Assembly (NCBI GenBank): GCA_024280585.1
Contig: JAJRPW010000079.1
Span: 1 to 7,867, forward strand
Length of the DNA: 7,867 bases
From: Alphaproteobacteria bacterium
GTDB taxonomy: Bacteria > Pseudomonadota > Alphaproteobacteria > Rickettsiales > UBA6187
Direction of reading: 5' to 3'
Of the stretch, positions 1-6,955 are shown piece after piece; position 1 is the first letter of the stretch; the number at the start of each line of letters is the position of its first letter. The position numbers were made by a program, and so were the translations under genes. The notes below the pieces were generated by a model. It had not been told where the DNA came from. It was given only the letters and a program-made list of their open reading frames with translations, and ran no database searches.

Positions 1-1
1 T

Positions 2-397
2 ATTGCTAGAAAAGGCGGGTTCGTTCCAGGAGATGTTTTTGATGGTAAAGTTGATTATAATGATTCGGTAAGAGTATTATATTTTCTCAGTGATGTACGT
101 TCCTCGTGGGATAATATGCTCGAAAAAATAAGGGGAGTAATAGAGCCGGCCAATGGTGAAACGAATATTTCCCGGCATGGCACCACTGATTGTATTATAG
201 GTTATTTTGCGGCATATCTGGAAGAGATAGGTGCGCGCCCTGTTCCAAAGCAGGAATATAAGATAGCCCGCAGGATCAAGGATCAGATTTATCTTCAAAC
301 GCCTCAAACGCCTGATAAAAACGGTTTTAGCCATGCTGCTGCTCTAAATGACAGGGTTGCCAAGGAAGGGCATGTTGGAAAAGGTGCTGCATTATAA
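2..397 (+). CDS. C-terminal part of an unrecognised protein (5' end outside window)
   Basis: The frame is open from the left edge to a TAA at 395-397 and gives 131 residues. An internal ATG at 116 lies in the same frame but has no ribosome site of note, and the open frame upstream reads like protein (an early GGFVPGD stretch), so I treat this as the end of a longer gene. I do not recognise the family. The visible part is soluble and mixed in charge, with no membrane segment. It has a hydrophobic YFL segment (27-29), SSWDN (34-38), a predicted helix around GYFAAYLEEIG (67-77), then a Lys/Arg-rich helix (83-94) and a polar tail ending VGKGAAL. A tandem TPQTP sits near 100-104. By eye it may share spaced residues with the unknown gene at the right edge. 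It is followed by a long non-coding stretch, so it ends its own transcription unit. Real coding status is likely but not certain. Confidence 0.6.
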   Translation: MARKGGFVPGDVFDGKVDYNDSVRVLYFLSDVRSSWDNMLEKIRGVIEPANGETNISRHGTTDCIIGYFAAYLEEIGARPVPKQEYKIARRIKDQIYLQTPQTPDKNGFSHAAALNDRVAKEGHVGKGAAL

Positions 398-469
398 TCT
401 TTTGGCTAAGGGTTGTAGAACTTTTTGCTGATTAATATACAGGGCAAACGCATGAGTGCAATCTAGGGT

Positions 470-498
470 GTTGTATTTTATACCTGCACAACTTTTTT
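470..498 (+). terminator. Weak candidate Rho-independent terminator after the left-edge gene
   Basis: GTTGT (470-474) can pair with ACAAC (488-492), and six T residues follow directly (493-498). The stem has only five pairs and a 13-nt loop, so it would be weak. It sits about 73 nt after the stop codon of the left-edge gene, a plausible place. Listed only because the stem plus T-run arrangement is correct. Confidence 0.2.
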
Positions 499-503
499 CT
501 ATG

Positions 504-696
504 CTAACCTTATGTTTTATATAATTTTATCTTAATTATTTTGAGTCATTCCAGCGCAGGCTGGAATCCAGTCCTAATAGAATAATTCAATCACTACCCA
601 TCGCGTAAGCAGTATTTTTTTAATCAGGACTGGATACCAGCCGACGCTGGTATGACTCAGCATTTGTAGGCAAAGTAGCACAAAACATAAGCTCAG
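504..696. repeat. Possible larger, decayed foldback element around the REP-doublet
   Basis: CTTATGTTTT (509-518) and its exact reverse complement AAAACATAAG (682-691) lie almost symmetrically outside the REP-doublet: 23 nt away on the left and 22 nt on the right. Both pairs share a centre near position 600. Between them the flanks match poorly (about 8 of 22), although many of the differences are transitions. A few more matches (CT.A) extend outward to about 504 and 696. This could be an old palindromic element of about 190 bp whose outer arms have decayed, or a chance 10-bp match. No target-site duplication was found. Confidence 0.4.
542..659. repeat. REP-doublet: two inverted 34-bp arms, each with its own hairpin
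   Basis: The 34-bp arm at 542-575 is the inverted copy of the arm at 626-659 with 30 of 34 positions matching. Each arm also folds on itself. In the left arm ATTCCAGC (548-555) pairs with GCTGGAAT (560-567) around a GCAG loop. In the right arm ATACCAGC (634-641) pairs with GCTGGTAT (646-653) around a CGAC loop. Of the four differences between arms, two are a compensating T-A to A-T swap that keeps the eighth-from-loop-side stem pairing intact, and two fall in the loop. This is the layout of a REP pair (REPIN/BIME) or small MITE. From memory, repeats beginning GTCATTCCAGCGCAGGCTGG are widespread in bacterial genomes. No coding capacity is present between the arms (50 bp). Confidence 0.85.
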
Positions 697-785
697 ATAC
701 CACCACTTCAGGTTGTAAAGATTAGGATTTTAGAGAAGAAAAGTGGTATTCATGATTTTGCCCTGGATTAAAAATTCTATTTACC

Positions 786-813
786 TTGTGTTTTGATTAA
801 AAGACTGTATATT
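786..813 (+). promoter_or_regulatory. Candidate sigma-70-type promoter for purF
   Basis: TTGTGT (786-791) and TATATT (808-813) are separated by 16 bp, placing a start of transcription near 820 and a leader of about 30 nt before the purF ATG at 850. The -10 matches TATAAT at five of six positions and the -35 is weaker. The DNA is AT-rich, so other hexamers fit nearly as well. No purine riboswitch-like fold was recognised in this short leader. Confidence 0.35.
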
Positions 814-849
814 ATTCGCGACTATTATATAACGCATTTATGAAAAACT

Positions 850-2310
850 ATGCTGGATGATTTTTATACCGAATCTGACGATGTTTTAAACGATGAATGT
901 GGCGTTTTTGCGGTCTATGGCAATGATGACGCAGCGGCGCATACGGCGCTTGGGCTGCACGCTTTGCAGCATCGGGGACAAGAATCAGCTGGAATAGTGA
1001 GCTTTAGTAATAACCAGTTTTTCAGCCATAAAGCGCTTGGCCATGTTGGAGATAATTTTAATTCCAAGGACGTTATTGAATCTTTAGAGGGCAACGTGGC
1101 GATTGGCCATGTACGATATTCAACCTCGGGCGACAAGCATACAAGGAATATTCAGCCTGTTTTTGCTGAATTTACCTTTGGTGGGTTGGCGATTGCACAT
1201 AACGGAAATCTGACAAATGCGGGCGTATTACGCAAGGATTTAATCAAAGAAGGCTCTATATTTCAATCGGATATGGATACTGAAATATTTATACATCTAA
1301 TTGCCACCAGTAAATATCTACGGGTTGCCGACAGAATTGTGGATGCTTTGAAGAAAGCTGAGGGGGCATATTCATTGGTGGCCCTTTCGCAGAAAAAAAT
1401 TATTGCCGCGCGTGATCCGCATGGAGTTAGGCCGTTAGTGATGGGAATGCTTGGTAGCGCTTATGTTTTTTCATCGGAAACATGCGGGCTGGATATAATC
1501 GGCGCGGAATATGTGCGTGATGTCGAGCCGGGCGAGCTGATTATTATTGATAAAGATGGCTTCCATAGTAGCAAGCCTTTTGCCCAGAAAAACCAGAGAT
1601 TTTGTGTGTTTGAATATGTTTATTTCTCAAGGCCAGACAGCTTTGTAGAGGGAAAACAGGTCTATGATGTGCGTAATAAAATTGGTGCGGAATTGGCAAA
1701 AGAGAGTCATGTCAAGGCTGATGTCGTTGTGCCTGTACCGGATTCGGGTGTGCCGGCGGCTTTGGGTTATGCGAAAGAGGCGGGTTTGCCTTTTGAACTT
1801 GGGATTATAAGGAATCATTACGTTGGCAGAACTTTTATCGAGCCAACTGATCATGTCCGGAATTTGGGTGTGAAATTGAAGCATAACGCCAATAAGTCGG
1901 TGCTGGAAGGCAAAGATGTGATTTTGGTGGATGATTCCATCGTGCGCGGGACGACTTCGAAAAAAATTGTGAATATGGTGCGGGAAGCGGGAGCTAAGAA
2001 AATTCATATGCGAATCGCCAGTCCGCCAACGACGGATCCTTGTTTTTATGGGGTGGACACACCGGATAAGGATAAATTAATCGCGGCAAATCATGATGTT
2101 AGTGAGATAGCAAAAATTATTGGTGTGGATAGTTTAGAATTTGTAACTATTGATGGTTTATATCGTGCAACCGGCGAAAAGTCACGAAAGAACGATTCTC
2201 CGCAATATTGTGATGCGTGTTTTACTGCGGAATATCCGATCGAAGTAGCCGATCGAGGCGGGGCTGCTGTGCCTTTGCCTTTGTTTAATGATACGAAGCG
2301 GAATAAATAG
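850..2310 (+). CDS. purF: Amidophosphoribosyltransferase (glutamine PRPP amidotransferase)
   Basis: This cytoplasmic enzyme carries out the first committed step of de novo purine synthesis, moving the amide nitrogen of glutamine onto PRPP to make phosphoribosylamine. It is 486 residues, full length for the family. The N-terminal glutaminase domain (about 17-240) has the Ntn nucleophile in C17-GVF, LQHRGQESAG (39-48), RYST (89-92) and HNGN (117-120). The C-terminal phosphoribosyltransferase domain carries the PRPP loop VILVDDSIVRGTTS (357-370). Cys17 follows a 16-residue leader, which by family knowledge must be removed to free the nucleophile. Cys252, Cys398, Cys454 and Cys457 match the four iron-sulfur ligands of the Bacillus-type enzyme. 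The ATG at 850 gives the expected propeptide length, although no strong ribosome site precedes it. The gene stands alone, with no cvpA upstream, and converges with the minus-strand cluster after a 49-nt gap. Confidence 0.97.
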   Translation: MLDDFYTESDDVLNDECGVFAVYGNDDAAAHTALGLHALQHRGQESAGIVSFSNNQFFSHKALGHVGDNFNSKDVIESLEGNVAIGHVRYSTSGDKHTRNIQPVFAEFTFGGLAIAHNGNLTNAGVLRKDLIKEGSIFQSDMDTEIFIHLIATSKYLRVADRIVDALKKAEGAYSLVALSQKKIIAARDPHGVRPLVMGMLGSAYVFSSETCGLDIIGAEYVRDVEPGELIIIDKDGFHSSKPFAQKNQRFCVFEYVYFSRPDSFVEGKQVYDVRNKIGAELAKESHVKADVVVPVPDSGVPAALGYAKEAGLPFELGIIRNHYVGRTFIEPTDHVRNLGVKLKHNANKSVLEGKDVILVDDSIVRGTTSKKIVNMVREAGAKKIHMRIASPPTTDPCFYGVDTPDKDKLIAANHDVSEIAKIIGVDSLEFVTIDGLYRATGEKSRKNDSPQYCDACFTAEYPIEVADRGGAAVPLPLFNDTKRNK

Positions 2311-2359
2311 TTATTTTCTTCGAGGCGCCGATGGTACGGACTATAGTATTTTTTGCATA

Positions 2360-2983
2360 TTATCCACCGGATGCCATCCCCATTACGCCCATCACCGCTT
2401 CTTTTCCGAGCAAAATAATCAGCCCTGTGATGGCAATTCCGATGCTGCCAAGTATCATGCCCAGCGCAATAACTATTCCGTCTTTACTCAATAACCCCAG
2501 GGACATCAGGACAATCCCAACGGCCGGAATTAAATTAGTAAATGGCAGCGGAATTAAGATTGATATTGAAAAAATGAGGCAAAATAGCCCGACGAGCCTT
2601 TCTCCTTTCCTAGAAGAAGCGAAGGGAAATCTTGCGCGCAATAGTTTCTCAATTTTTTTAAGATATGGCGCGCCTTTTTCGATGATTAATGCTACTGTTT
2701 CACGTTTTATTTTCTTTTTTGCAATCCAGTTCGGCAGCCACGGCGAATCAACTCCTTGCAGCATTTGGATAGAAAACCAGACAAGCGGCAATGCCGGGAT
2801 GAATGTGGCGCCGGGCGGCAGGGGAAGTGGTATAGATAAAGGCAGGGCGAATATAATCATCAAAAGGCCAAAACCGCGCTCATGCAAGGATATTTTAATC
2901 TCCCTCAGTGATATATAATCAGCAAGATTATCCCTTACTACACCTTCTAAAACATCTGAGGCCGATCTTTGCTCTTTTTTCAT
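2360..2983 (-). CDS. exoD: ExoD-family inner membrane protein (exopolysaccharide synthesis ExoD-like)
   Basis: A 207-residue protein that fits the ExoD family, named after a rhizobial gene needed for exopolysaccharide production and alkaline tolerance; the biochemical activity of the family is not settled. The N-terminus (1-35) is polar, with SLREI and HERGFG before the first membrane region. A hydrophobic, Pro-rich region at 38-73 (ALPLSIPLPLPPGAT) forms a likely re-entrant or paired segment. An amphipathic, Lys-rich stretch (88-128) follows, then hydrophobic segments at about 130-163 and 169-193. GLLSKDG (163-169) is a family-like motif. It starts 19 nt after tatA on the same strand and has no clear Shine-Dalgarno site, which suggests translation coupled to the genes before it. 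It is the last gene of the iron transport cluster, and no convincing terminator is visible before the convergent purF stop. Confidence 0.85.
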   Translation of the reverse strand: MKKEQRSASDVLEGVVRDNLADYISLREIKISLHERGFGLLMIIFALPLSIPLPLPPGATFIPALPLVWFSIQMLQGVDSPWLPNWIAKKKIKRETVALIIEKGAPYLKKIEKLLRARFPFASSRKGERLVGLFCLIFSISILIPLPFTNLIPAVGIVLMSLGLLSKDGIVIALGMILGSIGIAITGLIILLGKEAVMGVMGMASGG

Positions 2984-3002
2984 TAATTCATTTTAAATAA
3001 AA

Positions 3003-3188
3003 TTATTTGTTCTTTTTTGACTTAATTTTTTTGATTTCTTCATCCGTTTCATCATCGCCTTTAAGACCTTCGCGCATATTTTTTACGCCTTTGCCAATGT
3101 CGCCCATGACATTCGGTAATTTTCCTGCGCCAAATATAACAAAAACAACGATTAAAACCAGTAATAATTGCCAAAGACTGGGAGCCAT
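3003..3188 (-). CDS. tatA: Sec-independent protein translocase subunit TatA/E
   Basis: A 61-residue TatA-type subunit of the twin-arginine translocase, which forms the pore that moves folded proteins across the inner membrane with TatB and TatC. It has the classic order: a short N-terminal hydrophobic helix (about 4-19, SLWQLLLVLIVVFVIF), the hinge FGAGKLP (19-25), an amphipathic helix (26-44, including GDIGKGVKNMREGL) and a charged Lys/Asp/Glu tail. The length is at the short end for TatA and too short for a typical TatB. A GAGG ribosome site (rc of 3196-3199) lies 7 nt before the ATG. tatB and tatC are not in this window. The gene sits 17 nt after fbpC and 19 nt before exoD, so it is most likely part of the iron transport transcript, an unusual place for tatA. 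Confidence 0.93.
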   Translation of the reverse strand: MAPSLWQLLLVLIVVFVIFGAGKLPNVMGDIGKGVKNMREGLKGDDETDEEIKKIKSKKNK

Positions 3189-3205
3189 TTTAAAACCTCA
3201 TAATT

Positions 3206-4219
3206 TTATTCATCCGGAAAAATCAAAAAATCACTGACTTTAAAATAAATTTTATCGCCTGTTTTAGGTGTTTTTTGATTCATCACTTTGATTTTCAAGC
3301 GAACATCGCCCACGAGCAAATATACTACAGTGGTTGAGCCTAAAAATCTAACATTTTCTACCCTATCCTTTATACTGTTTTTAAATTGAGTGTCACTAAC
3401 TTTTATAAATTCAGGGCGAATTACCAGTTTAATTCTGGATGAATCAGCGAAATTTTTTACTGAAAACTCTCCAATAGCGGTTTGAATCATGCCTTTTTTG
3501 ACTGTGCCATGTATGACATTTAAGTCGCCAAAAAATCCTGCTACAAATTCATTCGCCGGATTTTTATAAAGTTCTACCGGGGTTCCTTCGTCAATTATTT
3601 GACCGCTTTGCATGACATAAATTTTATCGGCCATTTGCAAAGCCTCATCAGGGTCGTGTGTGACCATTAAAACAGGTATATTAGCTGATTTTAATAAGAA
3701 TAATGCCTCCTCTCTGATTGTTTTCCTTAAAGTCATGTCCAGATTTGCGAACGGTTCATCAAGCAACATAATACGTGGTTTATGGGCTAAAGCCCTTGCC
3801 AATGCTACTCTTTGCTGTTGGCCACCTGACAGCATTGAGGGATATGAATCTTTAAAATCTTCCATACGCACCTGTTTCAGGAAGTTTTGCGCCAATTTTT
3901 GTTTATTTGCTGATTTTTTTATGCCAAATGCAACATTTTTGAGTGCTGTTAAGTGTGGAAATAGCGATGAATTCTGGAATACGAGTCCTATATTTCTATC
4001 TTCTACCGGGGTTTTGGATATATTCTTATTACCGATAAAGATTTTGCCATTTTGTATGTTTTCTAATCCGGCGGCAATTCGCAAGGCTGTCGATTTTCCG
4101 CAGCCAGAAGGGCCTAAAAGACAGGTTATTCCTCCTGATTTAGCCCTTAAGGAAAATTCTTTTATGACCATTTCATTGTCATATGAATGCGAAATATTTT
4201 CCAGTATTAAGTCGTTCAT
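3206..4219 (-). CDS. fbpC: Ferric iron ABC transporter, ATP-binding protein (FbpC/FutC-like)
   Basis: This 337-residue ATPase sits on the cytoplasmic face and powers iron uptake through FbpB. All ABC motifs are intact: Walker A GPSGCGKST (36-44), Q-loop Q82 in VFQ, the signature LSGGQQQR (130-137), Walker B IMLLDEP (150-156) and the switch His188 in VTHD. After about residue 235 a C-terminal TOBE-like beta domain runs to the end, as in FbpC, PotA and MalK subfamilies. Substrate cannot be read from the ATPase alone; iron is inferred from the adjacent fbpA and Fur boxes. The ATG comes 3 nt after the fbpB stop, and its AAGG ribosome site (rc of 4226-4229) lies within the last codons of fbpB, so the two genes are probably translationally coupled. 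Confidence 0.93.
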   Translation of the reverse strand: MNDLILENISHSYDNEMVIKEFSLRAKSGGITCLLGPSGCGKSTALRIAAGLENIQNGKIFIGNKNISKTPVEDRNIGLVFQNSSLFPHLTALKNVAFGIKKSANKQKLAQNFLKQVRMEDFKDSYPSMLSGGQQQRVALARALAHKPRIMLLDEPFANLDMTLRKTIREEALFLLKSANIPVLMVTHDPDEALQMADKIYVMQSGQIIDEGTPVELYKNPANEFVAGFFGDLNVIHGTVKKGMIQTAIGEFSVKNFADSSRIKLVIRPEFIKVSDTQFKNSIKDRVENVRFLGSTTVVYLLVGDVRLKIKVMNQKTPKTGDKIYFKVSDFLIFPDE

Positions 4220-4222
4220 ATC

Positions 4223-5830
4223 TTACCTTTTTAAGAAAATTTTAGTGAGTATAGCGACCGGAATCAGGCCGACAAGTATAATCATAAGAGCCGGGCCGGA
4301 GGAGTCCGCCAGCCGTTCGTCCGAAGCTAGTTGGTATGTGTAGGTTGCCAGGGTTTCAAAGTTAAACGGGCGTATTATTAATGTTGCGGGCAGCTCTTTT
4401 ATTGATTCAACGAAAACCATTAAAAAAGCTGTAGCAATACTGGTCCATATAATTGGTGTGTGTACTTTTATCAAGGTTATCCAGCTGTTTTTACCTAATA
4501 TTTTGGCGGACCAATCGACTTCTTTATTGATTTTTTCGAGGCCGGATTCGATGGAGTTTAGTGATATAACAAAAAACCTGAAAACATAGGCAAAAACGAG
4601 CGCGACCATTGTGCCGCTAAGTAGCAATCCTGTGTCGAAATATTGGTCTAAAAACTTGTCTGTAGTGCCTAATAAAACCAGTATGCCTACGGCAACGACA
4701 GATCCGGGGATGGCATAACCCATGCTGGAAAATTTTATCAAGTAAGATAAATATTTATTTTTGCCAAAACGTAAGATATAGGCAAATAAAACCGATAAAA
4801 ATACAGTAATAAAAGCCGTGGTGAATGATAATTTTAATGAGTTAAGCGTGTATGACATAAAACGTGCGTCAAAAGTTAATGTATAACTTTCAAAAAGCCA
4901 TACAAGTAATTGATAAATAGGTAATAAGGCTCCAAATAAAATTGGAATGAAGCAGAGTAATGATGCGGCGAATGACTGCCGTTTTGTGAGTTTGAAGCCT
5001 GTTATGTGATTGTTTTGTAGCGTATCTATTGACTGGTAGCCGGCTTGTCTCCGCGAGGCTTTCTCCAGAAAAACAAGGATAAATATAAAAAACATCAAAA
5101 ATGCTGATAGTCTGGCGGCCAAATGATAGTCGCCCATTCCAAACCAGCTGCGATATATCGCGGTTGTAAAACTGTCGACGGCAAAATGCTGAACTGTTCC
5201 AAAATCCGACAGGCTTTCCATTAAGGCGAGTGAAATTCCGGCTATAATTGCTGGCCTTATCGCGGGAATGGCCACTTTGTAAAACATTTCAAAACCTGAT
5301 ATCCCAAGGCTTTTAGAGACTAATATTAAATCAGCGGATTTTTTGAAAGCAACGTAGCAAAGCAAGTAAACATAGGGGTATAGAGCCATTGACATGACAA
5401 AAATAGCGCCGCCGATTGAGCGTATTTCGAAAAAAGAATAATCGTCCTTTTGCCAGTTAAAAAAGTCGCGTAAATAAGATTGCAGTGGGCCGGCATAGTC
5501 GAAGATATGCCCATAAACAAAGGCGTCAACATAGGTCGGAATTGCCAATGGAAACAAAAGTGCCACAGTAAAAATTTTTTTGCCGGGAAAGGAATAAAAA
5601 TTCACAAGCCAGGCGGTCACAGTGCCTATAAAAAAGGTTAAAAAGCCAACTCCAATCATCAGAAAAAGGCTATTTTCTATATAGTTTGGCAGGGTATTTT
5701 GTAAAACATGTGTGGCATTGTCTCCCCATGGTAAAAAAGCCGAATAGGCAACAACAATGATGGGCAGTAAAAATAAAACTGCGACGATAAACACCGGAAA
5801 ACTAAGCTTTAGAGAAATTTTATCAGACAT
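4223..5830 (-). CDS. fbpB: Ferric iron ABC transporter, fused two-domain permease (FbpB/FutB-like)
   Basis: A 535-residue inner membrane permease made of two fused transport domains, the usual design of FbpB/SfuB/HitB proteins, so a single chain can supply both halves of the channel. The N-terminal half runs from a membrane helix at about 11-32 to about 255. Its EAA loop, which docks the ATPase, is at 172-192 (SKSLGISGFEMFYKVAIPAIRP). The C-terminal half (about 285-535) has the second EAA-like loop at 440-460 (SAKILGKNSW and on). About twelve hydrophobic segments are expected. It follows fbpA after 52 nt, with no terminator-like hairpin between, and its ribosome site is weak. Phosphonate or thiamine permeases have the same architecture; the neighbouring FutA-type binding protein favours ferric iron. 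Confidence 0.92.
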   Translation of the reverse strand: MSDKISLKLSFPVFIVAVLFLLPIIVVAYSAFLPWGDNATHVLQNTLPNYIENSLFLMIGVGFLTFFIGTVTAWLVNFYSFPGKKIFTVALLFPLAIPTYVDAFVYGHIFDYAGPLQSYLRDFFNWQKDDYSFFEIRSIGGAIFVMSMALYPYVYLLCYVAFKKSADLILVSKSLGISGFEMFYKVAIPAIRPAIIAGISLALMESLSDFGTVQHFAVDSFTTAIYRSWFGMGDYHLAARLSAFLMFFIFILVFLEKASRRQAGYQSIDTLQNNHITGFKLTKRQSFAASLLCFIPILFGALLPIYQLLVWLFESYTLTFDARFMSYTLNSLKLSFTTAFITVFLSVLFAYILRFGKNKYLSYLIKFSSMGYAIPGSVVAVGILVLLGTTDKFLDQYFDTGLLLSGTMVALVFAYVFRFFVISLNSIESGLEKINKEVDWSAKILGKNSWITLIKVHTPIIWTSIATAFLMVFVESIKELPATLIIRPFNFETLATYTYQLASDERLADSSGPALMIILVGLIPVAILTKIFLKR

Positions 5831-5882
5831 ATATAGTTTGTAACATATCCATTCAAAAAGTAATATAACCTATTGCAATAAA

Positions 5883-6941
5883 CTATCGCCAGCCTTCTTC
5901 ATCCGAAATCTTAATAGATTTGTTTAAGTACCTGGAAAATTTCAATAAATTACTAGAATCCGCCTGGAAGCTACCCCAGTTTTTTATTGTATTTGAGACA
6001 GTTATTTCTTTGCTGATTGGAAATTCATGATTGACTTGGGCATAAAATTCTTGAGAGGAGGGATTCGACAGAAATTCCAGTAGCTTAATGGCATTAGTTA
6101 AGTTTTTAGATGAAGTTGTCAGGCCGCCGCCGCTGATATTAACATGGGCTCCTCGTCCCATTTGATTAGGGAAAAAAATAGCGATTTTATCGGCTACTTG
6201 CTGGTCTTTTTCCTTTGATGAGGCTTGTAATCTGCCGTAATAATAGCTGTTGGCGACGGCGATGTCGCCCTGTCCGGCGGCAAGTGCGCGCAGCTGGTCA
6301 GTGTCGCCGCCTTGTGGCTTTCTGGCCATGTTCGCAACCAGTCCTTTTACCCATTTTCGCGCGGCATCTTCGCCATTAACTTCGATTAAAGAGGCCAATA
6401 AAGACTGGTTATATATGTTGCTGGATGAGCGGATTAATATTTTTCCGCGCCATTTTTCATCAGCTAAATCCTCGTATGTTGATAACTGTTCGGGGTTTAC
6501 GCGGTCTTTGGCGTAAAAAATAGCGCGTACCCGACGGCTCAGGCCAAACCAGCGCCCCTCATCGTCACGTAGATTTTCCGGGATATTTTCGTTTAGTATT
6601 TTGGATTTAATAGGGCGCAAAAGCCCTAAATCACTGGCCTTTTGTAGGTTTCCAACATCGGAAGTTAAAAATAAATCGGCCGGGCTGTTTTTTCCCTCAC
6701 TTTTTAGTCTTTCCAGTAATTTTGGAGCTTTATCGATAATAAAGTTAACTTTAATACCGGTTTCGGCCGTGAATTCATCAAATAATTCGCTTACCAACGC
6801 TTCTTTTCTGGATGAATAGACATTCACTTCCGAGGATATTTCCGCTATATTATCGTTTTTTCCGGCAAGGTACTTCCCTCCGACAAGGTATAAAAACCCT
6901 GCAAACACTATCATTATAACAATAAATTTTTTGTAAAACAT
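5883..6941 (-). CDS. fbpA: Ferric iron-binding periplasmic protein (FbpA/FutA-like)
   Basis: A 352-residue solute-binding protein, first gene of the cluster, which captures Fe3+ in the periplasm for FbpBC. Residues 1-22 form a Lys-Lys then hydrophobic export segment. It has no lipobox Cys and no twin-Arg pair, so it is probably a Sec substrate, either cleaved or membrane-anchored. The mature part opens with VNVYSSRKEALV (39-50) and TGIKVNFI, the start typical of class C ferric-binding proteins. Candidate iron ligands are Tyr42, Tyr177 (in SNIYNQ) and the Tyr triplet 233-235 in NSYYYGRL, matching the tyrosine-rich site of FutA-type proteins. An AGGG ribosome site (rc of 6947-6950) is 5 nt before the ATG, supporting this start. 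Two Fur boxes and a promoter lie directly upstream, which supports iron as substrate. Confidence 0.94.
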   Translation of the reverse strand: MFYKKFIVIMIVFAGFLYLVGGKYLAGKNDNIAEISSEVNVYSSRKEALVSELFDEFTAETGIKVNFIIDKAPKLLERLKSEGKNSPADLFLTSDVGNLQKASDLGLLRPIKSKILNENIPENLRDDEGRWFGLSRRVRAIFYAKDRVNPEQLSTYEDLADEKWRGKILIRSSSNIYNQSLLASLIEVNGEDAARKWVKGLVANMARKPQGGDTDQLRALAAGQGDIAVANSYYYGRLQASSKEKDQQVADKIAIFFPNQMGRGAHVNISGGGLTTSSKNLTNAIKLLEFLSNPSSQEFYAQVNHEFPISKEITVSNTIKNWGSFQADSSNLLKFSRYLNKSIKISDEEGWR

Positions 6942-6946
6942 GTTTA

Positions 6947-6950
6947 CCCT
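6947..6950 (-). promoter_or_regulatory. Ribosome binding site of fbpA
   Basis: AGGG on the minus strand, 5 nt before the ATG at 6941. It fixes the start codon and sits just downstream of the proximal Fur box. Confidence 0.6.
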
Positions 6951-6955
6951 GCAGT

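Larger units (their letters stand above)
398..849. other. Gene-free interval between the left-edge gene and purF
   Basis: This 452-bp AT-rich stretch holds the weak terminator candidate (470-498), the foldback/REP element (504-696) and the purF promoter candidate (786-813). The part at 697-785 shows only a 7-bp inverted pair, ACCACTT (702-708) with AAGTGGT (741-747), of unknown meaning. No tRNA, small RNA fold or supported gene was found in it. Confidence 0.7.

Noticed and set aside
752..796. 14-residue open frame (MILPWIKNSIYLVF) preceded by an A/G-rich stretch, a possible leader peptide for purF
   Set aside because: It has no run of regulatory codons, no attenuator hairpin follows, and it lies upstream of the best purF promoter candidate.
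840..860. Six-residue frame (MKNYAG) overlapping the purF start codon
   Set aside because: So short that it is expected by chance, and it has no ribosome site.
2338..2354. Possible terminator between purF and exoD: TAC..GTA then six T residues
   Set aside because: The stem has only three pairs and the nearby ACTATAGT palindrome is too short to form a stable hairpin.
2331..2918. Long + strand open frame opposite exoD
   Set aside because: The minus-strand frame encodes a clear ExoD-family membrane protein; the + frame is its antisense shadow with no recognisable protein features or ribosome site.
3660..4343. 227-codon + strand open frame opposite fbpC and the end of fbpB
   Set aside because: The minus strand carries intact ABC ATPase motifs throughout, so this frame is an antisense by-product.
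6908..6922. A third Fur-like sequence (ACTATCATTATAACA) within the start of fbpA
   Set aside because: It matches only part of the consensus and can be explained by the Ile/Met/Val codons of the export segment.
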